From NCBI RefSeq assembly GCF_026241855.1, contig NZ_JAPJDC010000001.1, positions 1,488,001 through 1,552,000 on the forward strand: a stretch of DNA of 64,000 nucleotides. Direction: 5' to 3'. Source of the DNA: Curtobacterium flaccumfaciens pv. betae. Its GTDB lineage: Bacteria; Actinomycetota; Actinomycetes; Actinomycetales; Microbacteriaceae. Positions 38,463 to 47,773 of this stretch are shown here, piece after piece. The notes beneath the pieces were generated by a model that saw only the letters and a program-made list of their open reading frames with translations, was not told the DNA's origin and made no database searches. Every line of letters starts with the position of its first letter. Within the stretch, counting starts at the first letter, position 1. The position numbers and the translations under genes were made by a program.

Positions 38463-38494
38463 TAGGATCAGCAGTCGACACGTCCGAGTGCCAG
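38463..38494 (+). promoter_or_regulatory. hrcA promoter with degenerate CIRCE operator
   Basis: -10 TAGGAT at 38463-38468. From 38468, TCAGCAGTC, exactly nine bases, then GAGTGCCAG (38486-38494). This matches the CIRCE consensus TTAGCACTC-N9-GAGTGCTAA at 7 of 9 bases in each arm. Its position over the hrcA start region fits HrcA autorepression of hrcA-dnaJ. Confidence 0.55.
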
Positions 38495-38517
38495 GTCGAT
38501 CGGGAAAGGAGGCGCTC

Positions 38518-39537
38518 GTGGTCAGTGAACGCAGCCTCGAGGTCCTCAAGGCCATCGTGCGCGACTACGTGGCGTCGCGTGAGCCCGTCGGGTCGAAGAC
38601 CATCGTCGAGCGGCACGCCTTCGGGGTCAGCGCCGCGACGATCCGCAACGACATGGCCCTGCTCGAGGACGAGCAGCTGATCGCCGCGCCGCACACCTCG
38701 TCCGGCCGGGTGCCGACCGACAAGGGGTACCGCGTCTTCGTGGACCACCTGGCGGGTGCCCGTCCGCTCTCCAGCGCGCAGCGCCACGCCATCGAGACCT
38801 TCCTCGGCGCCCCGAACGACCTCGACGAGGTCCTCGGGCGCACCGTCCGGCTGCTCAGCCAGCTCACCAACCAGGTCGCCCTGGTGCAGTACCCCTCGAT
38901 GGTGCGCGCCCGGGTGCAGCACGTCGAGCTCGTCCGGCTCGGTGACGCCCGGTTGATGGTGGTGCTCATCACCGACACCGCCCGCGTCGAACAGCGCGTG
39001 GTCGAGACCGACGTCCCGCTCGACGAAGACTCGCTGGGTGAACTCCGCACCGTGGTGAACGGCGCGACGGTGGGGCTCCTGCTGCAGGACGTCCCGACCG
39101 CGCTCCGAGCCGTGCCGCAGCAGCTCCGCCCCGACGCCCAGACGCTCGGCGGGGTCGTCGTCGCCACGCTCATCGAGCAGGTCGCGGCGAACCGGCAGGA
39201 CCGCCTGCTGATGGCCGGTGCGGCCAACCTGGCGAAGAGCGAGCAGGACTTCTCCGGCGGGCTCTTCCCGGTGCTCGAAGCGATCGAGGAACAAGTCACC
39301 CTGCTCCGGTTGTTCGGGGAGATGCAGGTGGACGACATCGCGGTGGCGGCCAGCATCGGCGTCGAGAACGCCGAGTACGGGCTCGACGCCACGAGCATCG
39401 TCGCCGGCGGCTACCTGGCCGGTGGCGAGGTGGCCCGCCTGGGCGTCCTCGGACCGACCCGCATGGACTACGGCACGAACATGGCGGCCGTCCGCGCCGT
39501 CGCCCGCTACCTGTCCAAGCTCCTGGGCGAACACTGA
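38518..39537 (+). CDS. hrcA: Heat-inducible transcription repressor HrcA
   Basis: 339-residue HrcA, the winged-helix repressor of chaperone genes that binds CIRCE and is folded by GroEL. The GTG at 38518 follows GAAAGGAGG. The N-terminal helix-turn-helix contains SREPVGSKTIVERHAFGVSA then ATIRND and TSSGRVPTDKGYR, diagnostic for the family. A GAF-like and a C-terminal domain (DYGTNMAAVRAVARYLSKLL) follow. dnaJ begins 33 nt later. Confidence 0.96.
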   Translation: MVSERSLEVLKAIVRDYVASREPVGSKTIVERHAFGVSAATIRNDMALLEDEQLIAAPHTSSGRVPTDKGYRVFVDHLAGARPLSSAQRHAIETFLGAPNDLDEVLGRTVRLLSQLTNQVALVQYPSMVRARVQHVELVRLGDARLMVVLITDTARVEQRVVETDVPLDEDSLGELRTVVNGATVGLLLQDVPTALRAVPQQLRPDAQTLGGVVVATLIEQVAANRQDRLLMAGAANLAKSEQDFSGGLFPVLEAIEEQVTLLRLFGEMQVDDIAVAASIGVENAEYGLDATSIVAGGYLAGGEVARLGVLGPTRMDYGTNMAAVRAVARYLSKLLGEH

Positions 39538-39570
39538 CCAACCGACCGAACCCAACCGACTGAGGGATAC

Positions 39571-40683
39571 GTGGCAGACCACTACGACGTCCTCGGCGTC
39601 CAGCGAGACGCCTCCGATGCCGACATCAAGAAGGCCTACCGCCGCCTGGCGCGTGAGCTCCACCCGGACGTGAACCCGGCACCCGACGCCGCCGAGCGCT
39701 TCAAGGACGTGACGCACGCGTACGACGTGCTGAGCGATCCCGAGCAGCGGCGCCGGTACGACGCCGGGCCCCAGGCCGACAGCCCCTTCGGTGGTGGCGC
39801 CGGTGGCTTCAGCGACATCTTCGACGCCTTCTTCGGTGGCGGCGGTGGCGGCGGCCGTGGGTCGGGCCCGCGTAGCCGTGCCGAGCGCGGCCAGGACGCC
39901 CTGCTCCGCATCGAGGTCGACCTCGACGAGGTCGTCTTCGGCACCCACAAGGACGTCGAGGTCGACACGGCGGTGCTGTGCGAGACCTGCCACGGCTCCT
40001 GCTGCGCACCGGGCACCAGCCCGCGCACGTGCGACATCTGCGGCGGCTCCGGGCACATCCAGCGGCAGGTCCGTTCGCTCCTGGGCAACGTGGTGACGAG
40101 CGCCCCGTGCGGCACGTGCCGCGGGTACGGCACCGTCATCCCGAGCCCCTGCCCGACCTGCCAGGGTCAGGGCCGCGTCCGCGCGCGTCGCACCGTGCCG
40201 GTGGACGTCCCCGCCGGCGTCGACTCCGGACTCCGCCTGCAGATGCCCGGCCAGGGCGAGGTCGGTCCGGCCGGCGGCCCGTCCGGCGACCTGTACCTCG
40301 AGATCCGCGTGCGCCACGACGACGTCTTCAGCCGTGACGGCGACGACCTGCTCGCGACGCTCGAGGTCGGCATGACCGACGCCGTCCTCGGCACGACCAC
40401 CACGATCGACGGCCTCGACGGTCCGGTCGAGCTCGAGATCCGTCCCGGTGTGCAGAGTGCCGACGTGCTCGTCATCAAGGACCGCGGCATCACGAAGCTG
40501 CGCGGGAACGGCCGCGGTGACCTGCGGGTCGGCGTGCAGGTCGTCACGCCGACCAAGCTGTCCCACAAGGAACGGCAGCTGGTCGAGCAGCTCGCGAAGT
40601 CGCACAAGACCACCGCCCCGCAGCTCGCCCGGTTCCAGCAGGGCATGTTCGGCAAGCTCCGCGACCGGTTCTTCAACCACTGA
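39571..40683 (+). CDS. dnaJ: Chaperone protein DnaJ
   Basis: 370-residue DnaJ, the DnaK co-chaperone. The J-domain with HPD is in [15 protein letters not shown] (about 30-35). A Gly-rich linker ([17 protein letters not shown]) is followed by a zinc-binding Cys region: [24 protein letters not shown] and CPTCQGQG at about 130-205. The first repeat lacks the final Gly of CXXCXGXG and has an extra Cys (CHGSCC). It is the second gene of the hrcA-dnaJ unit and overlaps the rsmE ATG by one base. Confidence 0.96.
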   Translation: MADHYDVLGVQRDASDADIKKAYRRLARELHPDVNPAPDAAERFKDVTHAYDVLSDPEQRRRYDAGPQADSPFGGGAGGFSDIFDAFFGGGGGGGRGSGPRSRAERGQDALLRIEVDLDEVVFGTHKDVEVDTAVLCETCHGSCCAPGTSPRTCDICGGSGHIQRQVRSLLGNVVTSAPCGTCRGYGTVIPSPCPTCQGQGRVRARRTVPVDVPAGVDSGLRLQMPGQGEVGPAGGPSGDLYLEIRVRHDDVFSRDGDDLLATLEVGMTDAVLGTTTTIDGLDGPVELEIRPGVQSADVLVIKDRGITKLRGNGRGDLRVGVQVVTPTKLSHKERQLVEQLAKSHKTTAPQLARFQQGMFGKLRDRFFNH

Positions 40684-41420
40684 TGGCGTCGCTGTACCTC
40701 GTCGACTCGCTGGACGGCGTCGCCGTCGGTGACCCGGTGTCGCTCGACGGCGCCGAGGGCCGGCACGCGGTCTCCGTCGCGCGCGTCCGGGTCGGCGAGG
40801 TCCTGCGGATCGCCGACGGCCGGGGCACCGTGGTTTCCGGTCCGGTGACGGCACTCGGCAAGGACACCCTGGAGCTCGCGGTCGAGACCGTCGAGCACCA
40901 GGATGCACCGCGCCCGTCGCTGACGCTCGTGCAGGCCCTGGCCAAGGGCGGTCGCGACGAGATGGCCGTGCAGGCGGCGACCGAGATCGGCGTCGACCGG
41001 GTGGTGCCGTGGTCGGCCGCGCGCAGCGTCTCCCGGTGGGACGGCGCGAAGGTCGAGAAGGGCCGTGCCCGATGGGCCGCGATCGCGCACGAGGCCGCGA
41101 AGCAGGCGATCCGTCCGCGCGTGCCCGTCGTCGCGCCGCTGGTGACGACCGGACAGCTCGTGTCCGCGCTCGGGGACGGGACCACCCTCGTCCTGCTCGA
41201 CCCGACCGCGACCGTGCGGCTCGCCACCTGGGAGCCCCCGACGGACGCCGAGGACATCGCCCTCGTCGTCGGCCCCGAAGGAGGCATCGACGGCGCGGAG
41301 CTCGACCGGCTCGAGGCCGCGGGCGCCGTACGGGTCCGACTCGGCGACAGCGTGCTCCGCACGTCCACCGCCGGACCGGCGGCACTCGCTGTCCTGCAGG
41401 CGCGACTGGGTCGCTGGTGA
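40683..41420 (+). CDS. rsmE: 16S rRNA m3U1498 methyltransferase RsmE
   Basis: 245-residue SPOUT-class methyltransferase that modifies U1498 of 16S rRNA. An N-terminal PUA-like domain precedes the knotted domain. Marks: VQALAKGGRDEMAVQAATEI, VPWSAARSVSRW, RWAAIAHEAAKQAIRP and the SAM-knot VVGPEGGIDGAELDRL followed by RLGDSVLRTSTAGPAAL. ATG overlaps the dnaJ TGA by one base. Confidence 0.95.
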   Translation: MASLYLVDSLDGVAVGDPVSLDGAEGRHAVSVARVRVGEVLRIADGRGTVVSGPVTALGKDTLELAVETVEHQDAPRPSLTLVQALAKGGRDEMAVQAATEIGVDRVVPWSAARSVSRWDGAKVEKGRARWAAIAHEAAKQAIRPRVPVVAPLVTTGQLVSALGDGTTLVLLDPTATVRLATWEPPTDAEDIALVVGPEGGIDGAELDRLEAAGAVRVRLGDSVLRTSTAGPAALAVLQARLGRW

Positions 41421-41446
41421 GCCGGACCGCGCCGTCGGGCGCGTCC

Positions 41447-41452
41447 TACGAT
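41447..41452 (+). promoter_or_regulatory. -10 box for the HIT gene
   Basis: TACGAT lies 6 nt before ATG 41459: a leaderless-type arrangement giving the distal half of the cluster its own promoter. Confidence 0.4.
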
Positions 41453-41458
41453 GGAGCC

Positions 41459-41812
41459 ATGAGCAGCAGCACGCCCAGCGTCTTCTCCAAGATCATCGCG
41501 CGCGAGATCCCGGCGACCATCGTCGCCGAGGACGACCGTGTGATCGCGATCGAGGACATCGCCCCGAAGGCTCCCGTCCACGTGCTCGTCGTCCCCAAGA
41601 CCGAGCAGTACGCGAACGTCGGCGAACTCGCAGCGGGCGACCCCGACCTGCTGGCCCACGTGGTCGCCACCGCCCAGCGCATCGCCGACGAGCGCGCCGA
41701 CGGCCAGTTCCGACTCGTCTTCAACACCGGCGAAGCCGCCGGTCAGACCGTGTTCCACGTGCACGCGCACGTACTCGCAGGTGAACTGCAGGAAGGCACC
41801 CTTGCCGGTTAA
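41459..41812 (+). CDS. HIT family nucleotide hydrolase
   Basis: 117-residue histidine-triad protein of the HinT group, hydrolysing purine nucleoside phosphoramidates and similar. The N-terminal FSKIIAREIPATIVAEDD and IEDIAPKAPVHVLVVPK are diagnostic. The active-site triad is in GQTVFHVHAHVL (HVHAH). It overlaps the phoH-like start by 11 nt. In many actinobacteria this gene sits between rsmE and phoH, as here. Confidence 0.93.
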   Translation: MSSSTPSVFSKIIAREIPATIVAEDDRVIAIEDIAPKAPVHVLVVPKTEQYANVGELAAGDPDLLAHVVATAQRIADERADGQFRLVFNTGEAAGQTVFHVHAHVLAGELQEGTLAG

Positions 41813-42944
41813 CGAACCAGTACAGCCCACCGCCGCCGACGACGAGTCCGTCTCGGTCTCGCTCCAGGTCGACGGCATCGCCATGGTGCAGCTGCTCGGT
41901 CCCCAGGACCGTCTGCTCAAGACGGTCGAGCGCCAGTACCCGGGCGTCCGGGTCGTCGTCCGTGGCAACGAGGTCACGCTGACCGGGCCCGAGCGCGACG
42001 TCGCACGCGCGAAGGCGCTCGTCGACGAGCTCGTCGGCATGGTCAGGCGCGGGCAGGAGATCGGCCCGGCCGACATCCCGATGTCCGCACGCATCCTCGA
42101 CGACGACCGCAAGCCGTCCGACACCTTCGGCACCCCGATCGTGTCGAGCCGCGGCAAGTCCGTCCGTCCGAAGACCGACGGGCAGCGTGCCTACGTCGAC
42201 GCCATCGACGAGCACACCATCACGTTCGGCATCGGTCCGGCCGGTACCGGCAAGACGTACCTGGCGATGGCCAAGGCCGTGCAGGCGCTGCAGCGGCGCG
42301 AGGTCAACCGGATCATCCTCACCCGTCCCGCGGTCGAGGCCGGCGAGCGGCTCGGCTTCCTGCCGGGCACGCTCACCGACAAGATCGACCCGTACCTGCG
42401 CCCGCTGTACGACGCCCTCAACGAGATGATGGACCCGGAGCTGGTCCCGAAGCTCCTGGCGGCCGGCACCGTCGAGGTCGCCCCGCTGGCGTACATGCGT
42501 GGCCGGACCCTCAACGACTCCTTCGTGGTGCTCGACGAGGCGCAGAACACCACGCCCGAGCAGATGAAGATGTTCCTGACCCGGCTCGGGTTCGGTTCGA
42601 AGATGGTCATCACGGGTGACATCACCCAGGTCGACCTGCCGGGCAACGTCTCCGGTCTCCGGCTCGTGACGCGCATCCTCGACCAGGTCGAGGACATCCA
42701 CTTCGCCCGTCTCGGCAGCGAGGACGTGGTCCGCCACACCCTCGTCGGCCGGATCGTCGACGCGTACACGGTCTACGACGAGGAGCGCCTCGCCGAGCAG
42801 GCCGGGCAGCGCCCCGGTGGCCGCGGCACCGCCCCGGTCGGCAACCCCGACGGAGCGAACCGCGCCGAACGCCGTGGGCGCCCGCCGCAGGACCGCGCAC
42901 GACCCCCGTACCCCCAGCACGACGCCCGAGGAGGCACCCGGTGA
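41802..42944 (+). CDS. PhoH-like ATPase
   Basis: 380-residue P-loop ATPase of the PhoH/PhoL family. I place the start at TTG 41802 because GGAAGG lies 6-7 nt upstream; the GTG at 41781 is also in frame but lacks a site. An N-terminal KH-like segment ([19 protein letters not shown]) is followed by [21 protein letters not shown] (Walker A, about 145), [18 protein letters not shown] (Walker B) and [12 protein letters not shown]. The C-terminal 45 residues are Arg/Gly/Pro-rich. It ends in a 4-bp overlap with ybeY. A role with YbeY in RNA processing is suggested by the neighbourhood, not proven. Confidence 0.93.
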   Translation: MPVNEPVQPTAADDESVSVSLQVDGIAMVQLLGPQDRLLKTVERQYPGVRVVVRGNEVTLTGPERDVARAKALVDELVGMVRRGQEIGPADIPMSARILDDDRKPSDTFGTPIVSSRGKSVRPKTDGQRAYVDAIDEHTITFGIGPAGTGKTYLAMAKAVQALQRREVNRIILTRPAVEAGERLGFLPGTLTDKIDPYLRPLYDALNEMMDPELVPKLLAAGTVEVAPLAYMRGRTLNDSFVVLDEAQNTTPEQMKMFLTRLGFGSKMVITGDITQVDLPGNVSGLRLVTRILDQVEDIHFARLGSEDVVRHTLVGRIVDAYTVYDEERLAEQAGQRPGGRGTAPVGNPDGANRAERRGRPPQDRARPPYPQHDARGGTR

Positions 42945-43402
42945 GCATCGAGCTCAACAACGAGTCCGGCGTCGAGGTGGACGAGGCCGCGATCCAGCGG
43001 CTCGCCGCGTTCGCCCTGGACGCGATGCACGTCCACGCCGATGCCGAGCTCGCGATCGTGCTGGTCGACGAGGGTGCGATGGAGCAGCTGCACGTCCGGT
43101 GGATGGACGAGCCCGGACCGACGGACGTCCTGAGCTTCCCGATGGACGAACTGCGCCCCGGCACCGAGGACGACCCCACGCCGGCCGGGCTGCTGGGCGA
43201 CATCGTGCTCTGCCCGCAGGTGGCCGAGGAGCAGGCGAAGACCGCCGGGCACTCGAGCACCGACGAGATGCTGCTGCTCACCTGCCACGGCATCCTGCAC
43301 CTGCTCGGCTTCGACCACGCCGAGCCCGACGAGAAGGCCGAGATGTTCGGCATCCAGGGCGAGATCCTGACCGCCTTCGCCGCCCAGCACCGAGGGCGGT
43401 AG
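42941..43402 (+). CDS. ybeY: Endoribonuclease YbeY
   Basis: 153-residue zinc-dependent endoribonuclease for 16S rRNA 3'-end maturation and ribosome quality control. The metal motif is [16 protein letters not shown] (three His). [11 protein letters not shown] and GDIVLCPQ are the other marks. GTG start overlaps the PhoH-like stop. It is followed 3 nt later by the CorC/CNNM gene. Confidence 0.96.
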   Translation: MSIELNNESGVEVDEAAIQRLAAFALDAMHVHADAELAIVLVDEGAMEQLHVRWMDEPGPTDVLSFPMDELRPGTEDDPTPAGLLGDIVLCPQVAEEQAKTAGHSSTDEMLLLTCHGILHLLGFDHAEPDEKAEMFGIQGEILTAFAAQHRGR

Positions 43403-43405
43403 CCG

Positions 43406-44728
43406 GTGGTCGTCGTCGCCGGACTCCTCGCGGTGGCGCTGGGGCTCGTCGTGCTCGGCGGGCTCCTCGCCGCGAGCGATGCCGCGCTCTCGGTGGTCTC
43501 CCGTGCCGACCTCGAGGAGATCGCCAGGGGCAACAAGCGCCGCCGCGCCATCGAGGCGATCGCTGACGACGTCGGGGCGCACGTCAACGCGCTGAACTTC
43601 TTCCGGGTCCTCGCCGAGACCGCCGCTGCGGTGCTCGTGACGATCGCCCTCGTGCGCGCCTTCGACAGCTGGTGGATCGCCCTCGTCGTCTCCGCCGCGA
43701 TCATGACCGCGGTGTCGTTCGTGCTGGTCGGGTCGAGCCCGCGCAGCGTCGGACGCGCCCACGCCGAGCGGCTGATCGGTGCGACCGGCGGCATCGTCCG
43801 TGGGGTCCGCATCGTGCTCGGTCCGCTGGCCGGGCTGCTCGTCCGGATCGGCGACCGCGTCACCCCTGGCCGCGGCCGGAGCGCCTCCACCGTGTCGAGC
43901 GAGGAGCAGCTGCTCTCGCTCGTCGACGAGGCCACCGAGAGCAACGTGCTCGAGGACGAGGACCGTGAGCTCATCCACTCGGTGTTCGAGTTCAGCGACA
44001 CCCTGGTGCGCGAGGTCATGGTGCCACGCACGGACATGCTCACCGTCGACGGTGCGGAGACGCTGGCCGCGGCCATGGAGCAGTTCCTGGCCGCCGGGGT
44101 GTCCCGGATGCCGGTGACGGGCAAGGACAGCGACGACGTGCGGGGTGTGCTCTACTTGCGCGACGTCGCGCGGTCGCTGTACGAACGGCCGGCGTCCCGC
44201 AGTGAGCGGGTCAGCCGCCTGCTGCGGCCCGCCGAGTTCGTGCCGGAGTCGAAGCACGCCGACGACACCCTGCGGCACATGCAGGTCGCCAAGAACCACC
44301 TGGTGCTGGTGGTCGACGAGTACGGCGGTGTCGCCGGGCTCGTGACCATGGAGGACCTCATCGAAGAGCTCGTCGGCGACATCTCCGACGAGTACGACCG
44401 CGCCGTCGTCGACCGGACCGAGGTCGAACCGGGCATCTGGCGGATCTCCGCCCGACTGCCGATCGACGAACTCGGCGACCTGTTCGGCATCGAGCTCGAC
44501 GACGACGACGTCGACACCGCCGGTGGCCTGCTCACCAAGGAGCTCGGACACCTCGCCGTCTCCGGCGACACCGTCACCGTGTCCGGGGTCGTCCTGACCG
44601 CCGACCGGGTGGAGGGCAAGCGCCGCCACCTCATCACCGTGCTCGCCGAGCGCACCCACGCCCTGGCCGACGTCGAGGACGCCTTCGACGACGCCGAACC
44701 CACCACGACGGGAACCACGCACGCATGA
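43406..44728 (+). CDS. Hemolysin/CorC-type membrane protein (CNNM plus CBS)
   Basis: 440-residue protein: an N-terminal DUF21/CNNM membrane domain with about three or four helices (1-150). Two CBS domains follow, with EVMVPRTDMLTVDG at about 200 and VVDEYGGVAGLVTMEDLIEE at about 305-325. A C-terminal CorC/HlyC domain ends the fold. Such proteins are linked to Mg2+/Co2+ transport; 'hemolysin' is a historical label. GTG start 3 nt after ybeY. It overlaps era by 4 bp. Confidence 0.9.
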   Translation: MVVVAGLLAVALGLVVLGGLLAASDAALSVVSRADLEEIARGNKRRRAIEAIADDVGAHVNALNFFRVLAETAAAVLVTIALVRAFDSWWIALVVSAAIMTAVSFVLVGSSPRSVGRAHAERLIGATGGIVRGVRIVLGPLAGLLVRIGDRVTPGRGRSASTVSSEEQLLSLVDEATESNVLEDEDRELIHSVFEFSDTLVREVMVPRTDMLTVDGAETLAAAMEQFLAAGVSRMPVTGKDSDDVRGVLYLRDVARSLYERPASRSERVSRLLRPAEFVPESKHADDTLRHMQVAKNHLVLVVDEYGGVAGLVTMEDLIEELVGDISDEYDRAVVDRTEVEPGIWRISARLPIDELGDLFGIELDDDDVDTAGGLLTKELGHLAVSGDTVTVSGVVLTADRVEGKRRHLITVLAERTHALADVEDAFDDAEPTTTGTTHA

Positions 44729-45663
44729 CCGACCCCGACACCACCCAGGCCGGCTCGGAGAAGCCCTACCGCGCGGGCTTCGTCTCGTTCGTCGGCCGTC
44801 CGAACGTCGGCAAGTCGACGCTGACCAACGCCCTGGTGGGCGAGAAGGTCGCCATCACCTCGTCGAAGCCGCAGACCACCAGGCGCGCCATCCGGGGGAT
44901 CGTGCACCGGCCCGACGGCCAGGTGATCATCGTCGACACCCCGGGCGTGCACCGTCCGCGCACCCTGCTCGGCGAACGGCTCAACGACCTCGTGCAGTCC
45001 ACGCTCGGCGACGTCGACGTGATCGGGTTCTGCGTGCCGGCGAACGAGCCCGTCGGTCCCGGCGACCGGTTCATCAACGACACGCTCGACCAGTACCCTC
45101 GCGCCAAGAAGATCGCGATCGTCACGAAGATCGACAGCACCTCCAAGGACCGCGTCGGTGAGCAGCTGCTGGCCGTCTCGAAGCTCCGCGACTGGGATGC
45201 CGTGGTGCCGACCTCGGGCACCAGGGGCATGCAGCTCGAAGACCTGCTCGGCGTGATCACCGCCCTGCTCCCCGAGTCGCCGCAGCTGTACGACTCGAGC
45301 GCGGTGACCGAGGAGACCGACGAGGAGCGCATCGGCGAGCTCATCCGCGAGGCTGCGCTCGAGGGTGTCCGTGACGAGCTGCCGCACTCGCTCGCCGTGG
45401 TCATCGAGGACATCGTCGAGCCCGACGCCGACGACGACGCCGACGGCCCCCTGCGCATCTTCGCGAACCTGTTCGTCGAGCGGGACAGCCAGAAGGCGAT
45501 CGTCATCGGACACAAGGGCGAGCGCCTGAAGGACGTCGGTTCCCGGGCCCGCGTCGAGATCGAGTCGCTGCTCGGCGGCCGGCACGTCTACCTGAACATC
45601 CGCGTGAAGGTGGCCAAGGAGTGGCAGCGTGACCCGAAGCAGCTCGGACGCCTCGGCTTCTGA
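44725..45663 (+). CDS. era: GTPase Era
   Basis: 312-residue Era, which binds 16S rRNA and assists 30S assembly. G1 is FVGRPNVGKSTLTNAL, G2 TSSKPQTTRRAIRGI, G3 VDTPGVH and G4 VTKID. The C-terminal KH domain contains ERDSQKAIVIGHKGERLKDV then RARVEIESLLG. It lies at the end of the hrcA-to-era run (dnaJ, rsmE, HIT, phoH-like, ybeY, CorC-like). Confidence 0.97.
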   Translation: MTDPDTTQAGSEKPYRAGFVSFVGRPNVGKSTLTNALVGEKVAITSSKPQTTRRAIRGIVHRPDGQVIIVDTPGVHRPRTLLGERLNDLVQSTLGDVDVIGFCVPANEPVGPGDRFINDTLDQYPRAKKIAIVTKIDSTSKDRVGEQLLAVSKLRDWDAVVPTSGTRGMQLEDLLGVITALLPESPQLYDSSAVTEETDEERIGELIREAALEGVRDELPHSLAVVIEDIVEPDADDDADGPLRIFANLFVERDSQKAIVIGHKGERLKDVGSRARVEIESLLGGRHVYLNIRVKVAKEWQRDPKQLGRLGF

Positions 45664-45724
45664 CCGTCGGCCGCTCGCACCCCGGGTCATCCGGGCGAGG
45701 GACGCGGGGACGAGCGACCCGCCG

Positions 45725-45730
45725 TACCGT
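45725..45730 (+). promoter_or_regulatory. -10 box for the two-component system
   Basis: TACCGT lies 6 nt before GTG 45737: leaderless-type start. Confidence 0.4.
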
Positions 45731-45736
45731 GGACGG

Positions 45737-46975
45737 GTGTTCCGTCCCATGCTGCGCGCGCAGGTCATCACCGACCTGCTGATCGCCGTGCTGCTCGGCG
45801 GCCTCGTGCTGGTCGCCAGCGGGCGCGGGCTCGACGGGCCGCTGTCCGTGGTCACCGTCGTCGGGATGACCGGCGCCCTGGCGATCCGGCGTCTGTCACC
45901 CGGGCTCGCCCTGGCCGTGGCGTGGGTGTTCGCGGTCTTCGAGATGGTCACCCTGCAGGTTCCGGACGTGTCGAACGCGTTCATCGCCGGCGTCATGTAC
46001 ACGACGAGTGCGTACGGCAGCCGCCGTGTGCGGCTCGCCGGGCTCGTGTCGGCGATCCTCGGGTCCGTTGCGGCGGCGGCGTACATGGGCTTCGACGACT
46101 ACCGGAACCGCCTCACCTACGAGACCACCTCGACGTCGTTGCCGGAGTCGCTGCAGGTCACCCTGTCGTTCTTCGCCGTCGTCCTGCTCCTGCTGCTGCT
46201 GCCGTGGCTCGCCGGACTGGTGATCCGCACCCGTCGCTCGGCGAGCATGAGTCGCGAGGCCCAGCTGCTGGCCGAGCGTGACGCCGCGCGGGCCGACCGG
46301 GCCGTCGCGGTCGAGCAGGAGCGCGTGCGGATCGCCCGCGACATGCACGACATCGTCGCGCACTCGCTCGCGGTCGTCATCGCGCAGTCCGACGGTGCCC
46401 GGTACGCCCTGAAGGCCGACCCCGCGGTGGCCGACCAGGCCCTCAGCACCATCTCGGCCACGGCCCGTCGAGCCCTCGGCGACGTGCGCGAGCTCCTCGG
46501 CGCGCTCCGGCACGAGCAGGGGACTGCGCCGACGCCCGAGATCGACGACATCGACCGGCTCGTCGACGAGATGCGGCAGCTCGGGCTCGACGTACGGGTG
46601 GAACGCGAGGGCGACCCCGCCGGGCTGCCCACCACCACGCAGCTCGCCGTCTACCGGATCGTGCAGGAGAGCCTGACGAACGCGTACAAGCACGGTGAGC
46701 CCGGCAGCCCGGTGCGTGCCGCCCTGACCTACCGGCCGGACACGGTCGAGATCGCCGTCGTGAACCGACGCGCGGACGACGGGGTCCGCGGCCCCGGTAC
46801 GGGCCACGGCCTGGTCGGCATGCGCGAGCGCGCCGTCATGACCGGCGGCACCATGACCGCCGGGGCCCGAGGGGACGACTTCGCGGTCGCCGTCCGGATG
46901 CCGACCGTCCCGGCCAGCGGGCAGATGCCCCGCGGCCGGATCACCCCGACCGAGCAGGAGCGCACCGCCCGATGA
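45737..46975 (+). CDS. Sensor histidine kinase (HisKA_3, NarL/DesK type)
   Basis: 412-residue kinase. About five hydrophobic segments cover residues 8-180 with no long extracellular domain, then a coiled linker and the dimerisation domain RVRIARDMHDIVAHSLAVVI (phospho-acceptor His in RDMHD). A HATPase domain follows with YRIVQESLTNAYKHG (N-box) and GHGLVGMRERA (G-box). The start at GTG 45737 fits the leaderless -10. It overlaps the response regulator by 4 bp, so they form a pair. The ABC genes downstream are the probable output. Confidence 0.92.
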   Translation: MFRPMLRAQVITDLLIAVLLGGLVLVASGRGLDGPLSVVTVVGMTGALAIRRLSPGLALAVAWVFAVFEMVTLQVPDVSNAFIAGVMYTTSAYGSRRVRLAGLVSAILGSVAAAAYMGFDDYRNRLTYETTSTSLPESLQVTLSFFAVVLLLLLLPWLAGLVIRTRRSASMSREAQLLAERDAARADRAVAVEQERVRIARDMHDIVAHSLAVVIAQSDGARYALKADPAVADQALSTISATARRALGDVRELLGALRHEQGTAPTPEIDDIDRLVDEMRQLGLDVRVEREGDPAGLPTTTQLAVYRIVQESLTNAYKHGEPGSPVRAALTYRPDTVEIAVVNRRADDGVRGPGTGHGLVGMRERAVMTGGTMTAGARGDDFAVAVRMPTVPASGQMPRGRITPTEQERTAR

Positions 46976-47661
46976 CCACGATCCCGACCGACGAGCACTC
47001 GATCCGTGTTGCCCTCGTCGACGACCAGGCGCTGTTCCGCACCGGCATCCGGATGCTCATCGACTCACAGCCCGACCTGCGGTTCGTCGGCGAGGCGGGC
47101 GACGGTGCCGAGGGGGTCGAACTCGTCCGACGGACCCGTCCCGACGTGGTGCTGATGGACGTCCGGATGCCCGTGATGGACGGCATCACGGCGACCGGCC
47201 ACATCGTCGAGCAGTCCGGCACCGACGGTGCGAAGGTGCTCGTGCTGACCACGTTCGACTTCGACGAGGCCGCCGCCAAGGCCATCCGCGCCGGTGCGAG
47301 CGGCTTCGTGCTCAAGGACGCCGACCCCGAGTTCCTGCTCGCGGCGGTCCGGACCGTGCACGCCGGCACCGCGGTGTTCGCCGCGTCGGCCACGCGGGAG
47401 CTCCTGCGGCGGTACGACGACTCGGTCGGACGCGCTGCCGCCGTCCCCGCGGCGTTCGCCGACCTCACGCCGCGTGAGCGCGAGATCTTCGACCTGGCCG
47501 CCCGGGGGTTCAGCAACAGCGAGATCGCCCAGCACGAGTACGTCAGCGAGGCGACCGTGAAGACGCACATCTCGCGGGTCCTGACGAAGCTCGAGCTCCG
47601 GGACCGGGTGCGCCTCGTCGTCTTCGCCCACGAACACGGGCTCGTCACCAAGGCCGACTGA
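46972..47661 (+). CDS. Response regulator, NarL/LuxR family
   Basis: 229-residue regulator: receiver domain with the acidic pair VALVDDQ and phospho-acceptor Asp in VVLMDVRMPVMDG. The conserved Lys is in GFVLKDADPEFL. A LuxR-type HTH follows at about 160-225 (LTPREREIFDLAARGFSNSE, then VSEATVKTHISRVLTKLELR). It starts at the ATG overlapping the kinase stop. The likely target is the downstream ABC transporter operon 112 nt away. Confidence 0.94.
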   Translation: MTTIPTDEHSIRVALVDDQALFRTGIRMLIDSQPDLRFVGEAGDGAEGVELVRRTRPDVVLMDVRMPVMDGITATGHIVEQSGTDGAKVLVLTTFDFDEAAAKAIRAGASGFVLKDADPEFLLAAVRTVHAGTAVFAASATRELLRRYDDSVGRAAAVPAAFADLTPREREIFDLAARGFSNSEIAQHEYVSEATVKTHISRVLTKLELRDRVRLVVFAHEHGLVTKAD

Positions 47662-47773
47662 TGCCGGGTCATCCGCGGGGATGACCCCTCCACAGGCAAC
47701 CGAGCCGAGCGGACGATCCACAGGAGCCGAGCGGGCGACGCGGGACGGGACCCCTGACCGCCATCGTGGATGC

